DNA of 64,000 bases from Ulva prolifera. Taxonomy: Eukaryota > Chlorophyta > Ulvophyceae > Ulvales > Ulvaceae. Positions 46,670 to 57,078 of the stretch are shown in pieces (within the stretch, counting starts at the first letter, position 1; each line of letters opens with the position of its first letter). Under the pieces are notes generated by a model. The model did not search any database. It was not told the DNA's origin and saw only the letters and a list, made by a program, of their open reading frames with translations. The translations under genes and the position numbers were made by a program. The stretch lies in the NCBI GenBank assembly GCA_023078555.1, contig CM041196.1, positions 5,591,658 through 5,655,657 of the forward strand, read 5' to 3'.

Positions 46670-47475
46670 ACCCCACACAACCCACCCCGCCCGGCCCCCG
46701 CACACCACCCAGCGCACCCGCAAACCCACACCCGCAACCCCCAACGCGCAGCCAGGCCCGCCCTAATCCCCCCGGTCGCGCCGCAGCGGCGGGCCACACG
46801 CGGACACATGGGTCAGACATGCCTCTGCAGCGGCGAAGCACAGAACGCCAGAGCCGCAACCACCACAAAGCGGGCGAGGGCGCGAGCGCACGCAGCGACG
46901 ACCGCCATTCAGCCTGGGCGGGCAGGCTGCACCGCTCAGGCCGGGTGGCCCGTGAGCGGCGTAAGGTCATCGGACGGGACCACCAGCCCCGTCAACACTG
47001 CCTTGCCCGCATGACGTGCCATCAGCGGGGCAGCGGCGTGCACCTGCCGAGCCACCGCGCGGCACAGCGTCGTGGACAGGTCGCGTATCGCATTCTCCAA
47101 GAACAGCCGCCGAGAGGCTGCGCCCGAACCTGCAGCAACGTCAGCAAGCCGGTTCAGGAATGCGAACGCGGCCGGGCCGAGCCTCCCGTACGTCTCATGA
47201 GAGAGCAGCACCAGGGTGAAAGCCCCAGAGCCCGCCCGGCCATATTTGTCGCGCTTGCGCTGGTCGGACTTCGCCGCGGCGGCGCCGTCACAGGTCGCCG
47301 CCGAGCGGACATTGGAGCCGGCCAGCGTGTGAGACACGCACATGTCGCCAATCACCGGCGAGCCGGGGAAGAACGCGAGAATGTCACTGCGCTGAGCGCC
47401 TCTGAGAGACGGCGGCCGATCGCTGCGAACGCTGTGCGGCCGCCCGAGGCTGACGAGGGGCAGGGGCGTCATGCA
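46670..47475 (-). mobile_element. Second non-LTR retrotransposon fragment (endonuclease region), opposite strand
   Basis: A minus-strand frame of about 178 codons (46936-47472) has RSDILAFFPGSPVIGDMCVSH, KRDKY, LLSHETYGRLGPAAFAFLNR and a final RDLSTTLCRAVARQVH helix. It is the same domain as at 36958-37640 and 45800-46200, but it keeps the Asp in RSDIL. The part before the endonuclease is absent, so it is 5'-truncated. It faces the preceding element tail to tail; the sequence 46670-46935 would be its 3' UTR. Confidence 0.7.
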
Positions 47476-47824
47476 CGTGGTCCGCCGCCGCCGCCGCCGC
47501 TGCTCCGGCGCAGCCGGGGTGGGGGCCGGGCCGCAGTCGGTGGCGGGAGCGACACAGGGGGCACAGCCCGAGGTCTATGTGTGTGTGTGGCTGTTGATTG
47601 ATGGATGAGACTCGGTTTTGGTGTTTGTCGTCGTTCACGGTCACATATAGCATGCATGATGCATTACAGGTCGACTGCCAAACATCATCGAAACATGAAA
47701 AACGACCGATGGAGCAACACCTAATAAATATCTAAGAATGGTTCATGATTCGTGTTTGATTCATACCACTGTTTCATCACCGCGGCTACTCCACTGAACA
47801 CGGCCGCGCAAGATCTAGACGTAA

Positions 47825-47915
47825 CGCTAAGGCAGGCCCGGCGGACCCAGAGCTGCCGGACTGAGACGTGGGCGCTGCTGTAGTGTGGCCGTGTGTGGCT
47901 GATAGTTCGGACAAA
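47825..47915 (+). mobile_element. Short retroelement remnant around the ORF stop
   Basis: GCCGGACTGAG, then GTGGGCGC and TGTAGTGTG with CGTGTGT, parallel the stop-codon region of the element at 45044 (46241-46285). Only this junction piece is present. Confidence 0.5.
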
Positions 47916-49507
47916 CTTCATTTGTTTTGTTTGTCGGTTCCCGTCCACGCCTCTCTAAACACCCGTGCAGCGTGCAACTTGGTCCGTCGTAGTTTGGAGC
48001 GAGCAGCACACTCCGGGCGAGCATGACGCAAGACAATGACGTCCCATCAGTCGAATGGTACGGTGTCTCGCACTACCACTGCCGCGATGCGAAGCGTGTG
48101 CATGCCGTCGGCACCAGCTAGCTGCAGAGTTCTTCGAAGGCCAAGGGGCCCGCGGGCCGGTGTGAAAGTGCACACCTCAGCTCCACCTACGCTGCAACGT
48201 CGTGAATTTGAACGAATTATGCTTGCATACTTCGGTTTGTGACTGTGATAATGCAGTGATGTGGCCGCAACAGCTACAGCTCTCCCATCTCGCATATGCA
48301 TGAATCCCGCTCAGCCTGGCTGGTTAAGAGTGCGGTCACGATCTGTGTCACGCGTACGCTATCCATGTAAGAGTGAACGGGAATAAACAACCGTCACGGG
48401 TACGGTGGTTCTGGTCTGTGGCACTTCGTCGCGTGTGTGCTGCTTTTGGACCTTTTGCAAATCAATTGGAGTTGGTCCAAAAGCCATGGATGACCTGTCT
48501 AGATTGTGTTTAAACCTATCTATTCCCGTTCACTGTACTGTAACAACTCCAATTAAGTGACCAAATATAGATTCATAACATGGACTGTCAGCTGAAGACC
48601 ATGGCGCCTCGGTGGCTTGTGATCTGGGCTCACCAATCACAAACGATTGATGCCTAACAACCTGGCTCACCTAGGCCTTGCCCACCATGCAATCAGCCTG
48701 AGCACAGTGACACGACATTCAATTGTGGCTGGGATCAGTACAGAGCATTTCCTGCGCCGTCCCAAATCGCACATCGTACAGCGTGTCCGTATGCACATGT
48801 GAAGTAGGGTGAAGTAAAATCGCTTCTACCAAGCTCACATGAGCCTCATCCTGCATGATCAGAAGACACCGGATGGCATGTGCCATCATGCCATTCACAG
48901 GCTTCCAGATGCTTTGCTCATCAATGATGAGTCATCATGCACTGTTGCACCACTGTCACCAACGCACATCCCAGCAGACGTGAAGCCTTGTAGAGCACTG
49001 TACCAGCTGCCATATGTCTGTCTGTGTCTACACATGTAGTTCCTGGCTGTGTCGCCATTCTGGCGTGCTCCATCTGGTCAGTGCGTGTTCAGCTGTGGCT
49101 TGTTTAGTACAGATGAGACATGCTGCTAAGGGTCATTGCTTTCCCCTCATTTTTTTTTTCGTTAACGTCGTTATTGTTGCATCCCAAGGCACCGCGATGA
49201 CTGAGGCAGCCACCTGATTCTCTGATTAGCTGCTCACGTCTCGATGGTTGCGGACAGGGTGCCCTCGCACCCGTGGAGGCCCAACGGGTGGGACATTGGC
49301 TGCACATATGTCAGCTCATGACATTGCAAGGGCGCCATGCCATGCGTGCAACGCCCGCGGGGCAGCCGCAGTTCATCTTCTGACCGCAGTACGCAGTCGG
49401 CAACACCACTGAGCCTCATCGACAACATGCCTGTTTCGTTCCATGCGTTGTGCGCATGCTGAGGGCACCCCCCCTTGCGTGTCCCGCCGCAGCGCATACA
49501 GTGGCTC
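47916..49507. other. Intergenic, no supported gene
   Basis: Upstream flank of the hydrolase gene; it may hold that gene's promoter and a missing first exon. A piece near 48543 resembles part of the dispersed repeat at 37680-37760. Nothing else recognised. Confidence 0.45.
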
Positions 49508-51421
49508 ATGCCACACAATGCATGCAGGGACGCAGCGGCTCCCATCATCCTCCCCAGCACGCACAGCACGAGCAGCAGGGAGGCCGCGCTTGTATACTTC
49601 TCCGGTGCCCAGGTCGACGCCAAGCACTGTGTTTCTCTCGCGCGTGCGATCCAAGCGGAGATGGCGGCTGCCGGCACGGCACTCCATGTTGCCCTGCCGG
49701 CCCCCCCACCCATCACCCCCGCCTTCTTCAGCGACGCCGGCCAGCAGACCCTCGCGCATGCGATGCTAGACACGGCGCTGGCCGCACTCGAGGATCAGTG
49801 TGGGTTCCGCGCCACACCCCGGGACCTCTTTCTCGGCGGGCACTCCTTCGGCAGCATCCTTGCGGCGCATGCCGCATTCCACAGCCCCGGGACCCCTGCA
49901 GACACAATCGCGGCAGAGGCGCATGGCCTCTGCGTGGTATGCCACGGCGGCTACATCCGGGAGCAGTACCGCGCACTCACGACGCTCCGTTCCGCACCGA
50001 CCGCTGAAATCCTCGGGGACCGTGACGGCCTCATCCGGCTGAACAACTTTGCCGAGCTCCGCTCAGAGGTCGACGCCAACGTGCTGGACGCTGCGGAGCG
50101 TGCCCGGATCGCACCTGTGGTCATCCTCCCGGGGGTCTCACACACCTCGTTCTGCGATGGCGCGTCAACGGAGTACGTCGCGCCGCGCGACACCCCGCCG
50201 ACCGCACCTACCGCCGCCGGCACGGCCGCAATCGCCGATGCAACTGCGAAGTTCATGCTCATGTCGGATCCAGAAGCGCCCGCCGACGCTGTGCGTGCTG
50301 CGGCCGCGTTCTTTGAGGAGAGCACGCGCAGCGCAGCCGCGGACTTTCTGGACGTCTACCGCGACGCGCTGGCGCGGGACAAGGCCGGAGACACGTGCCG
50401 GGACGTGCAGCGGCTCGTGCTTGGCCTGCTGCCCTGCGCAGGGCCACAGATCGAGCCTCGAAATCCTGAAGACACAGGGTTCGGCGATGACCAGGTGGCG
50501 GTGTTGCAGCCACAACCGTGGAACACACGGCCGCCGGAGGACCCCGACACTCCTACGGTGGAACATGACTGGCCGTTCCTTTCATCTAAGCCAAAGCTCT
50601 TTGAAGAGGGTGGCGTGGGGGGCCAGAACGGTGAGAGTGGCAGTGGAGGGAGCTCCACCGCCCACCCTGGGCCGCCTGCAGGGCGTGTGCACGTGTGGCC
50701 ACAGTCGTCCCTCGCCCTGAGATCGCCAGAAAACGCCCCCCAGACAAGCATGCCGTGGGCGCCAAAGAAGCTGCGGTGTAAGCTCAAGTCTGGCCACAGC
50801 GTCGCGTCCGCGCTCGCCACCGGCCTCGGCATCTTCCCCGGCGGCCCCGACTCCGACGCCCCCCCCAGCCGCCCAACACCCAGCACCTCTCCGAAAGCAC
50901 AACCCCCCAAGTCGGTGGACCCCGATCCAGTGCTTCAGCAGGAAGCGGAGCGGCTGGACCCATTCACAGCGGCGCGCATCAATGAGCACATCGTGCGCAG
51001 CGTGCTCAGCAGGCTGCCGCAGCGCGTGCAGGAGCTCTATGAACGGTCGCCGCGGCGGCTCGCGTTTGGGCCGGATCTGCACATGCGCGAGGCCCCGGCG
51101 TGGGCCGCTTCGTCTCTGTCGTTCACCGACCATCTGGTGAACGGGTGCGATGGCAATTCTGATGATGGTGGCGCAGCTGCGTGGCGGCCGCCGGCGGGCG
51201 GGGGGGGCGTGGTGCTGCGCAGCCCGCGCATCACGATGCCACCTGGCGAGACACGGTTCCATGGCATGCTCTATTGCACTGTGATTTCAGAGGCGCAGGC
51301 GTTTGAGTACATTCTGTATGAGAGCCAGAAGGGCCCCGGGATTGAGGTCGACGCAGAAGGGGTGCTGTTGCAGAGCAAGGATGCCTCAGAGGTGCCTTTA
51401 GCAGCAGGTGTGTCGAGCTAG
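49508..51421 (+). CDS. Alpha/beta-hydrolase with long C-terminal extension, single large exon (5' end uncertain)
   Basis: An open exon encoding 637 residues from the ATG at 49508. The hydrolase core occupies about the first 260: ALVYFSGAQVDAKHC, then nucleophile elbow GGHSFGS (Ser about 113), an acid in EILGDRDGL (Asp 171 or 173), and LPGVSHTSFCDG (His about 212), an ordered triad typical of dienelactone-hydrolase-like and other alpha/beta enzymes. The remaining 370 residues are Pro/Ser-rich and then have an unfamiliar domain with DPFTAARINEHIVRSVLSRLP and FHGMLYCTVISEAQAFEYILY. Substrate and site are unknown; no targeting signal is seen. The frame stays open upstream, and GCATGCAG at 49524-49531 looks like a local 3' splice site, so the true protein may begin in an unseen exon with this exon starting at about 49532. 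Confidence 0.75.
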   Translation: MPHNACRDAAAPIILPSTHSTSSREAALVYFSGAQVDAKHCVSLARAIQAEMAAAGTALHVALPAPPPITPAFFSDAGQQTLAHAMLDTALAALEDQCGFRATPRDLFLGGHSFGSILAAHAAFHSPGTPADTIAAEAHGLCVVCHGGYIREQYRALTTLRSAPTAEILGDRDGLIRLNNFAELRSEVDANVLDAAERARIAPVVILPGVSHTSFCDGASTEYVAPRDTPPTAPTAAGTAAIADATAKFMLMSDPEAPADAVRAAAAFFEESTRSAAADFLDVYRDALARDKAGDTCRDVQRLVLGLLPCAGPQIEPRNPEDTGFGDDQVAVLQPQPWNTRPPEDPDTPTVEHDWPFLSSKPKLFEEGGVGGQNGESGSGGSSTAHPGPPAGRVHVWPQSSLALRSPENAPQTSMPWAPKKLRCKLKSGHSVASALATGLGIFPGGPDSDAPPSRPTPSTSPKAQPPKSVDPDPVLQQEAERLDPFTAARINEHIVRSVLSRLPQRVQELYERSPRRLAFGPDLHMREAPAWAASSLSFTDHLVNGCDGNSDDGGAAAWRPPAGGGGVVLRSPRITMPPGETRFHGMLYCTVISEAQAFEYILYESQKGPGIEVDAEGVLLQSKDASEVPLAAGVSS

Positions 51422-53233
51422 TGCCTCTGCTGCCAGGCCGCAAAGTGTCTCCTGTCCTGCCAGAAGAGGCCAGCATGCACGTTTGGAATACTGCAACATG
51501 CACAATATATTCGCCGAGGTGCGAGCTGCAACATGAGGCGTGTGTTCGCAGGGATAAATGAAGCATAGCAGCCTATATTGTGCGGCTGCATTATTTGTGA
51601 ATACGATTCGGATTGCAGTCGGCTTGCAGCACAACTCTGCCAGTGCTGCTCACATGCGTGGGCTTACAGCACCAGAACAGTCAGTTGCTGCTTCCAGCGG
51701 GCCCAAAGTACGATGTACAGTGTAGTGAGTCTGAAAACATTGAGCCATATACAATGTGACCCTCAGCACTGATGCGCCGCTGGTGCGTGGCAGCTATCGT
51801 GCATACATGCAGTTGTGTTTGCAGGAATGTGGCAACACTGTTGTTCCTGACGTGAGATATTGAATTTGGGATATCCACATGTTGATGATAATGTTACGAT
51901 AGTCTGTAATGCATAGGCCATCTCTGCGGTTCAATCTTTCCCCCAAGCATGCACTGCATGGTGTGCATTGCTAGATGTGGAGATATTGGCGGATCAGGCA
52001 TCTGAAACTGGTGTGTATGTGCAACACATCTGTGCAGACTTCCATTGTATGCCTGCATGCTATAGCTAACACTGCTGAGACTGCCGCCTAGCGCAAATCT
52101 TTCTTGTGAATGCTTAATGAACATAGAAAACATGATATTGTATTTCTCAATGGGAACAGCTCAACCACTTCGACAGCTTACAACAGTGTAGAACGTCCTC
52201 ACTTGTTAATTCGCAAACGCCGTCATGTACTTGCAGTGGATCCAATCGCACATGCAGATATGTATACACCATATACATTATCAGTGCTGTCCAAACTTTT
52301 AGCATCTGCTACAAAACATCAGGACAATCCGTCTACACCTGAACGTCAATTTACAAGAATACAAGGCCATGGCTGATCCACGATCATGACAGCTTGTCTT
52401 GCTGCATGACGGACTACACAGCAGTTTGGCAGGTACTTTCTACCAATGAGCCCTCTACCTGAGACATGCGTGGAGCAGTGCCCAGCGCACCATACTGAGC
52501 GCACCCACACACGACATAATATGGTCACAGCAACCGTAAACTGGCATCACTTAAAACATATCAGAGCCCAGAACTGTCTGGACTGAACTGCTTCTTCACA
52601 GAGATAAATTCACACACCATGCAATATCTGATGAAAGACCAGGCAGTAAGGGAACATGCTAGTGAGATGCCCTAAAACAAATGTACACTGGAGCAAAGTG
52701 GACGTATAACTGCGCTAAGTGGTAGCAATCTCGCTTTGACGACACTTGCCACGCTCCAATGGAGCAGCACAGCATGGCCCCACGAAGAAGTAAATTCAAC
52801 GCGGCCTATCACAATTACCCTGCACCAGCATGCTGCAACTTGCGTGACGTTGTGAGCTGGCCACATGATTCTGACAACACGGTGAAGGTTGGACCATGTC
52901 GCCCTGCTCGCCTGGGCCAGGGCTGCCACATGCTCGTTGAGAGTTGATGAGACAGACACGTGTGATTCAAGTCTATCACCTTCATGTCGTGTCATCTTGA
53001 CACAAGGTTGCACAGTCCAGGCACTGAAAGGGCAGTGCCAAGCTGCGGAGGGGCAATCCACAGAGCTTCAGTTTCTGCATGGCACTGACACTCTAGTGCA
53101 AGCTCACAAAACCCCCGTCTGCTCTTGAAATGAAATTGTCACTCAGTGTGGCTGCTCTTCAGGCGTATGCGCAAACGTGCTTTCTGCATGCTAGGCTTAC
53201 CGGTCAGCACCTTGGACACTGCATCCGCCCTCT
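51422..53233. other. Intergenic, no supported gene
   Basis: Lower-GC sequence between the convergent hydrolase and RbcX genes, so it should carry two 3' UTRs. A TGTAA at 51905 is about 480 bases past the hydrolase stop. No gene recognised. Confidence 0.45.
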
Positions 53234-54389
53234 TCATTCGTCTTCGCGGCGACTTCTGGCAATGCCTTCAGAGCTGCCGCGGCGGTAATTGGGGCTATGG
53301 CGGCCCCTGGCACGCTCACTAGACCCAGAAATGTATGATGTGTCGGTGAGATGCTTCCTCAGGAGTGTAATGTTGCGCTTCTCCATGTGGTTGGGCACAA
53401 TCTCACTCACTGTCTTTCCCAGCTCAGCACGTGTCAAGATGACTCTGTTGCCTAACTGCTGGGGATTGATGGTGTGCTCAGCGCCAGAGGACGGGTTCAC
53501 CACTGTCTGTGGCCTCTGCAAATATCGCGTCAAGTGAGGTGCGGACGTGGACAGCTGCTCGTCTGCGGTTTCGACGCTGCATGCCGCAGCCACAGAAACG
53601 CCATTCCGAAGCCACACAGTTGCGACAAATTTTGTCGTCGCGGCGCAGAAGTCGTCAGGATCGAGATGCAAGCGATGCGCGAAAGGAAGGACTCCGACAC
53701 AGCTTCTCCGAGAGCTTGCATGACCACGACATGGAAAGAGAGGACAGACCAAGATGATCAGTGATGTCTTGACGAGACATATCAAAGACAAAACATGCAG
53801 TTCTGTGCGTGAGAGGCGACGTGGGAGTGGTTAGGGATATCCGAGACTTTCTCCAATGCGCAACACTGTAAGCGCGAAGCATACCTCACGCATCATTCTC
53901 AAAATGAATTCATCTCCGAGCAGCGGTGATGTCTCGGCAGCAAAGTTGTTCAGCCACTGTGCAACGACCAGATCGGTCTCGCCTAGCTGTGCCAGGACAC
54001 TCTGCACTGCTTTCGCGGTGATGACCTGTAAAACAAGCGGACGTGTCTTCGACAACATGGACCGATATCCGCACAGAGCCGATGTTTCTTTGAACTGCAC
54101 ATGTCACATCAGTCTGCATCCGGGCTGATTAAACATCCGGAACGTCGTCAGACAGTACCTTGCATACAGAACCGGCCACTTCCCGCTCGAATGCTTGATC
54201 TGTGAGACCGAAGTTTTCTTCAGGTCCTGATAGATCGCCCCATTGATTAGGCCCCAGGCTGTTAGCTTCTACTCGAACGCTTAATCCTCGATCACCAGGT
54301 GTCTGACGTCGGAGACCAGATGACGCTGATAACGCTCGATTGTTTCCAAGAAACGCACTCGCTCTTGAAGAGCCTGACGTCCCAATCAT
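53234..54389 (-). CDS. RBCX: RbcX-like Rubisco assembly chaperone, plastid
   Basis: Three exons: 54159-54389, 53885-54025, 53234-53515. All are GT-AG and in phase 0; 217 residues. The ATG at 54389 opens a Ser/Arg-rich, acid-poor leader (residues 1 to about 50) that fits a chloroplast transit peptide. The chaperone core is spread over the exons: VITAKAVQSVLAQLGETD, VVAQWLNNFA, DEFILRMMRE (exon 2), then LGNRVILTRAELGKTV and ITLLRKHL (exon 3). These match in order the RbcX helices, including the AVxxVLxQLxETxP-type start and the RVxxTRxxL segment. RbcX dimers clamp the C-terminal tail of the Rubisco large subunit in the stroma and promote L8S8 assembly. A short insert at the start of exon 3 (RPQTVVNPSSGAEH) is not usual; a later acceptor could remove it. 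The basic, Ser-rich C-terminus ends RSRREDE. Confidence 0.78.
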
Positions 54390-57078
54390 CTGCACTGGCT
54401 GTGATGTGTCTGTGTATGTTGTTCGCACAAATGTGATCGCGTGCTATGGCAGACAGCCGTGCGTCGAGGTGGACTGTCAACCTGAACCTGTAGATATGCA
54501 AGGACAGTTTGCACACTTGCATGAGTCGGCACATGCTTTATAAACTGCTGCAGCAGCAGCAAGTGCCGTTGCTAGTGTGCAGTGCTGGGATTGGCATGAA
54601 TTCGTTGTGGCTAGAGGCCCATGCATGACCTGTAGACCGCCAACACTGCGACCGACAAACGTCGACCGAAGCCTGCGGAAGCGACAAACAAGGCTTGTTC
54701 TCATCGTCGCAAAATATCTCCTCTTCTTGCATGGCGCATCTTACGTGGTGAATGACTCTGGGCTTTCGCCAAAAACATGGCCTGGTATAGCAATGGTCGT
54801 GCTAGCTGCGATACATGCGCCAAGGATGTTGCACATCTATAATATATCCCCTGTATTATCACGTAAGAGACGCCGGTACTGATGAGTACTCGGATATGCT
54901 GGACTGGTACTTCGTGCACTGCATGTGTGTTGACGCTGACACATATCACTTGTTGCAGTTCGCTGAGTGCAAGCAGTGGAAGCACGACATGAGCACGTGG
55001 AGTCAAACATCAGGCACGACTACCGCACACATCTATACAAGTGTGCTTAACAGAATTTGTGAGTAGCCGAATGGCACTCCACTGCTGATATAGAGAAATC
55101 CCTGCCCATCGTGCGACGGTGCAGCATGACGAGGCATGCGCGATGTGGCACTACATTGTGAAATACCGGGCACATGGGCAGACACACGCAACGAAAGCAG
55201 CATCAATGGCGAGTATCCGTGCGTATCGAGACGTGCATGTCAGAATCATTTTTACCGACGTACATGCAAGGCAGTTTTGTTGCACAATGCACCAGGGACA
55301 GCGTGCTGTGTGCTATTTCACCAGGTTCGCATTTGGCTTCAGCCTGATGTAAGGCACCTGAAAGCCGTACGCTGTCTCCGAGCGATTATCCCGCCAGACT
55401 GGATTGTCTTTGGATCGCGTTCAGGACACTGGCTTGCAGCTTCCCAGCGCCCCCCGCTGCTGTTTCGCATCTGACTGTGCCTTGGCCGGCTTGGATCGTC
55501 GCGACACATATCTCTGAAGGGCCTGCGCACAAATATGGCCCATTCACTATAGAAATGCAGAGGTGTTCGCTCCAGCGTCGATGTGTGCAAGACGCTGCCC
55601 GCAGTGCATGAAGCTTGTTATCAATGCTGCTGGTTGCCTTTGCGGCCACCAGTCGTGGCTGCCATGTGCGCCTTTAGCCAATATGCATTTGTCAGAGTCC
55701 TAAGAGAGTGCAAGATCTCGCTGATGGCAGCTAATGGTTGCAACCTTCACCAACAGGGCTTCACTGGAGTGGCACCTGGACAGAACAAACACCTGAACAC
55801 GCAAGTGTGCCATGATTTAGGTCTCTATATTGTCTGAGCGACGCTGCAAGTAACTGTGAAGGCAGATCCAATTCTGCATGTCGACCGATTGACCTCCTGG
55901 AAAGATTTGTTACACTGAAAGCAGTCGCGGAGACAGGGCTTGTGAACCTCTTCAGCAGTGTTCAGCCGTGCGCCTCTTTTTCAACAGCCTTGCATCTGTC
56001 TCGTGACATGCATCTGTCTCGTGACAGACTCTTGATGTAGGTCATATTGCTGTGGAACTCGATGATGTGACCTGTTCAGATGTATCGTGTTCTGATTACC
56101 TGTTGCACAAGCACAGTTGAAGTTGTGATGCACATGGCCCGGGGCCTGGAGCCAACCTTGGTGTTCTGCCAATCAACTGCCCGTGCTCATGTCAATCATG
56201 CCGTGGAAGACATTGTGCATATACAGCAGTGAGGGCTGCCTTGCTCACTGGATTGTCTTCCAAACTCCACGTGAACCATGTCGACTTGCTTGCCCCTACA
56301 GGCCATCTGTACAGGCAGTGAGGACCTATTGTCTCTGTTCACCAGCCCAGCACGCCTAAACAAGCAAACACTCAGTCACCACGAACTAGGCTGGCTACTC
56401 CAGCTGCATCGTAGGGCAGACGACTGTCGACAGTGCAGCTGTCACGCGCCACATCCACAATCTGCCAGAAAGTAGTCCCTCATCCGTCCACCTGGTCTTT
56501 GGACTGCTGGAACCTTGTGGTCTTTGCGCTCGTCCTGGCCAGCATGTGCATGCCCTGGATGTGGTCTGCCCTGGACACTTGCTGGAGTGTCCGCCTGGTA
56601 TGCAGAGGCACATGCACATGCCCAGAAACGGCCCTGCAGACGCCACACGTAGAAGTCCCGAAGGACACAGCCCTGCCCCCCGATGTGGTGGAGCTGTTTG
56701 AAGTCCCTGCAGCACTGATCAACATTGAGTCAAAGAACTGCATGAGTGTTCAGTATGGCTGTCGTGGCCCGACACCTGCCCTACGACCATCGTGTTCTGC
56801 CACGAAAGGGCCCGTGCGCTTTGTCGCTCCAAAACCAGGACTGGCTGAAATGTGCATATGCAATACCCCATGATAAGAGCTAGAAACAACCTTGGCCTCC
56901 TGACATCCACGGTCGTAAAGCAGGCACATTGAGACACTACGGCTCTACACGTCCTCACAAAGCCGTTTGTTGCACATCACCACTACACACCCCTGCATCC
57001 ATGGGACAAGGGCGCATCACAGGCGGCAAAGTTGTGTCTGAGTGCGCACCTGCACCTTCCATGCACTTGCCGCAGACC
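54390..57078. other. Intergenic, no supported gene
   Basis: Holds the RbcX promoter and the DEG1 3' flank. A plus-strand frame near 56433-56873 has a hydrophobic stretch (WNLVVFALVLASMCM) but no family match and no supporting splice structure. Confidence 0.45.

Noticed and set aside
56433-56873. Plus-strand frame with a hydrophobic stretch
   Set aside because: A single hydrophobic segment without family match or splice context is not enough to call a membrane protein.
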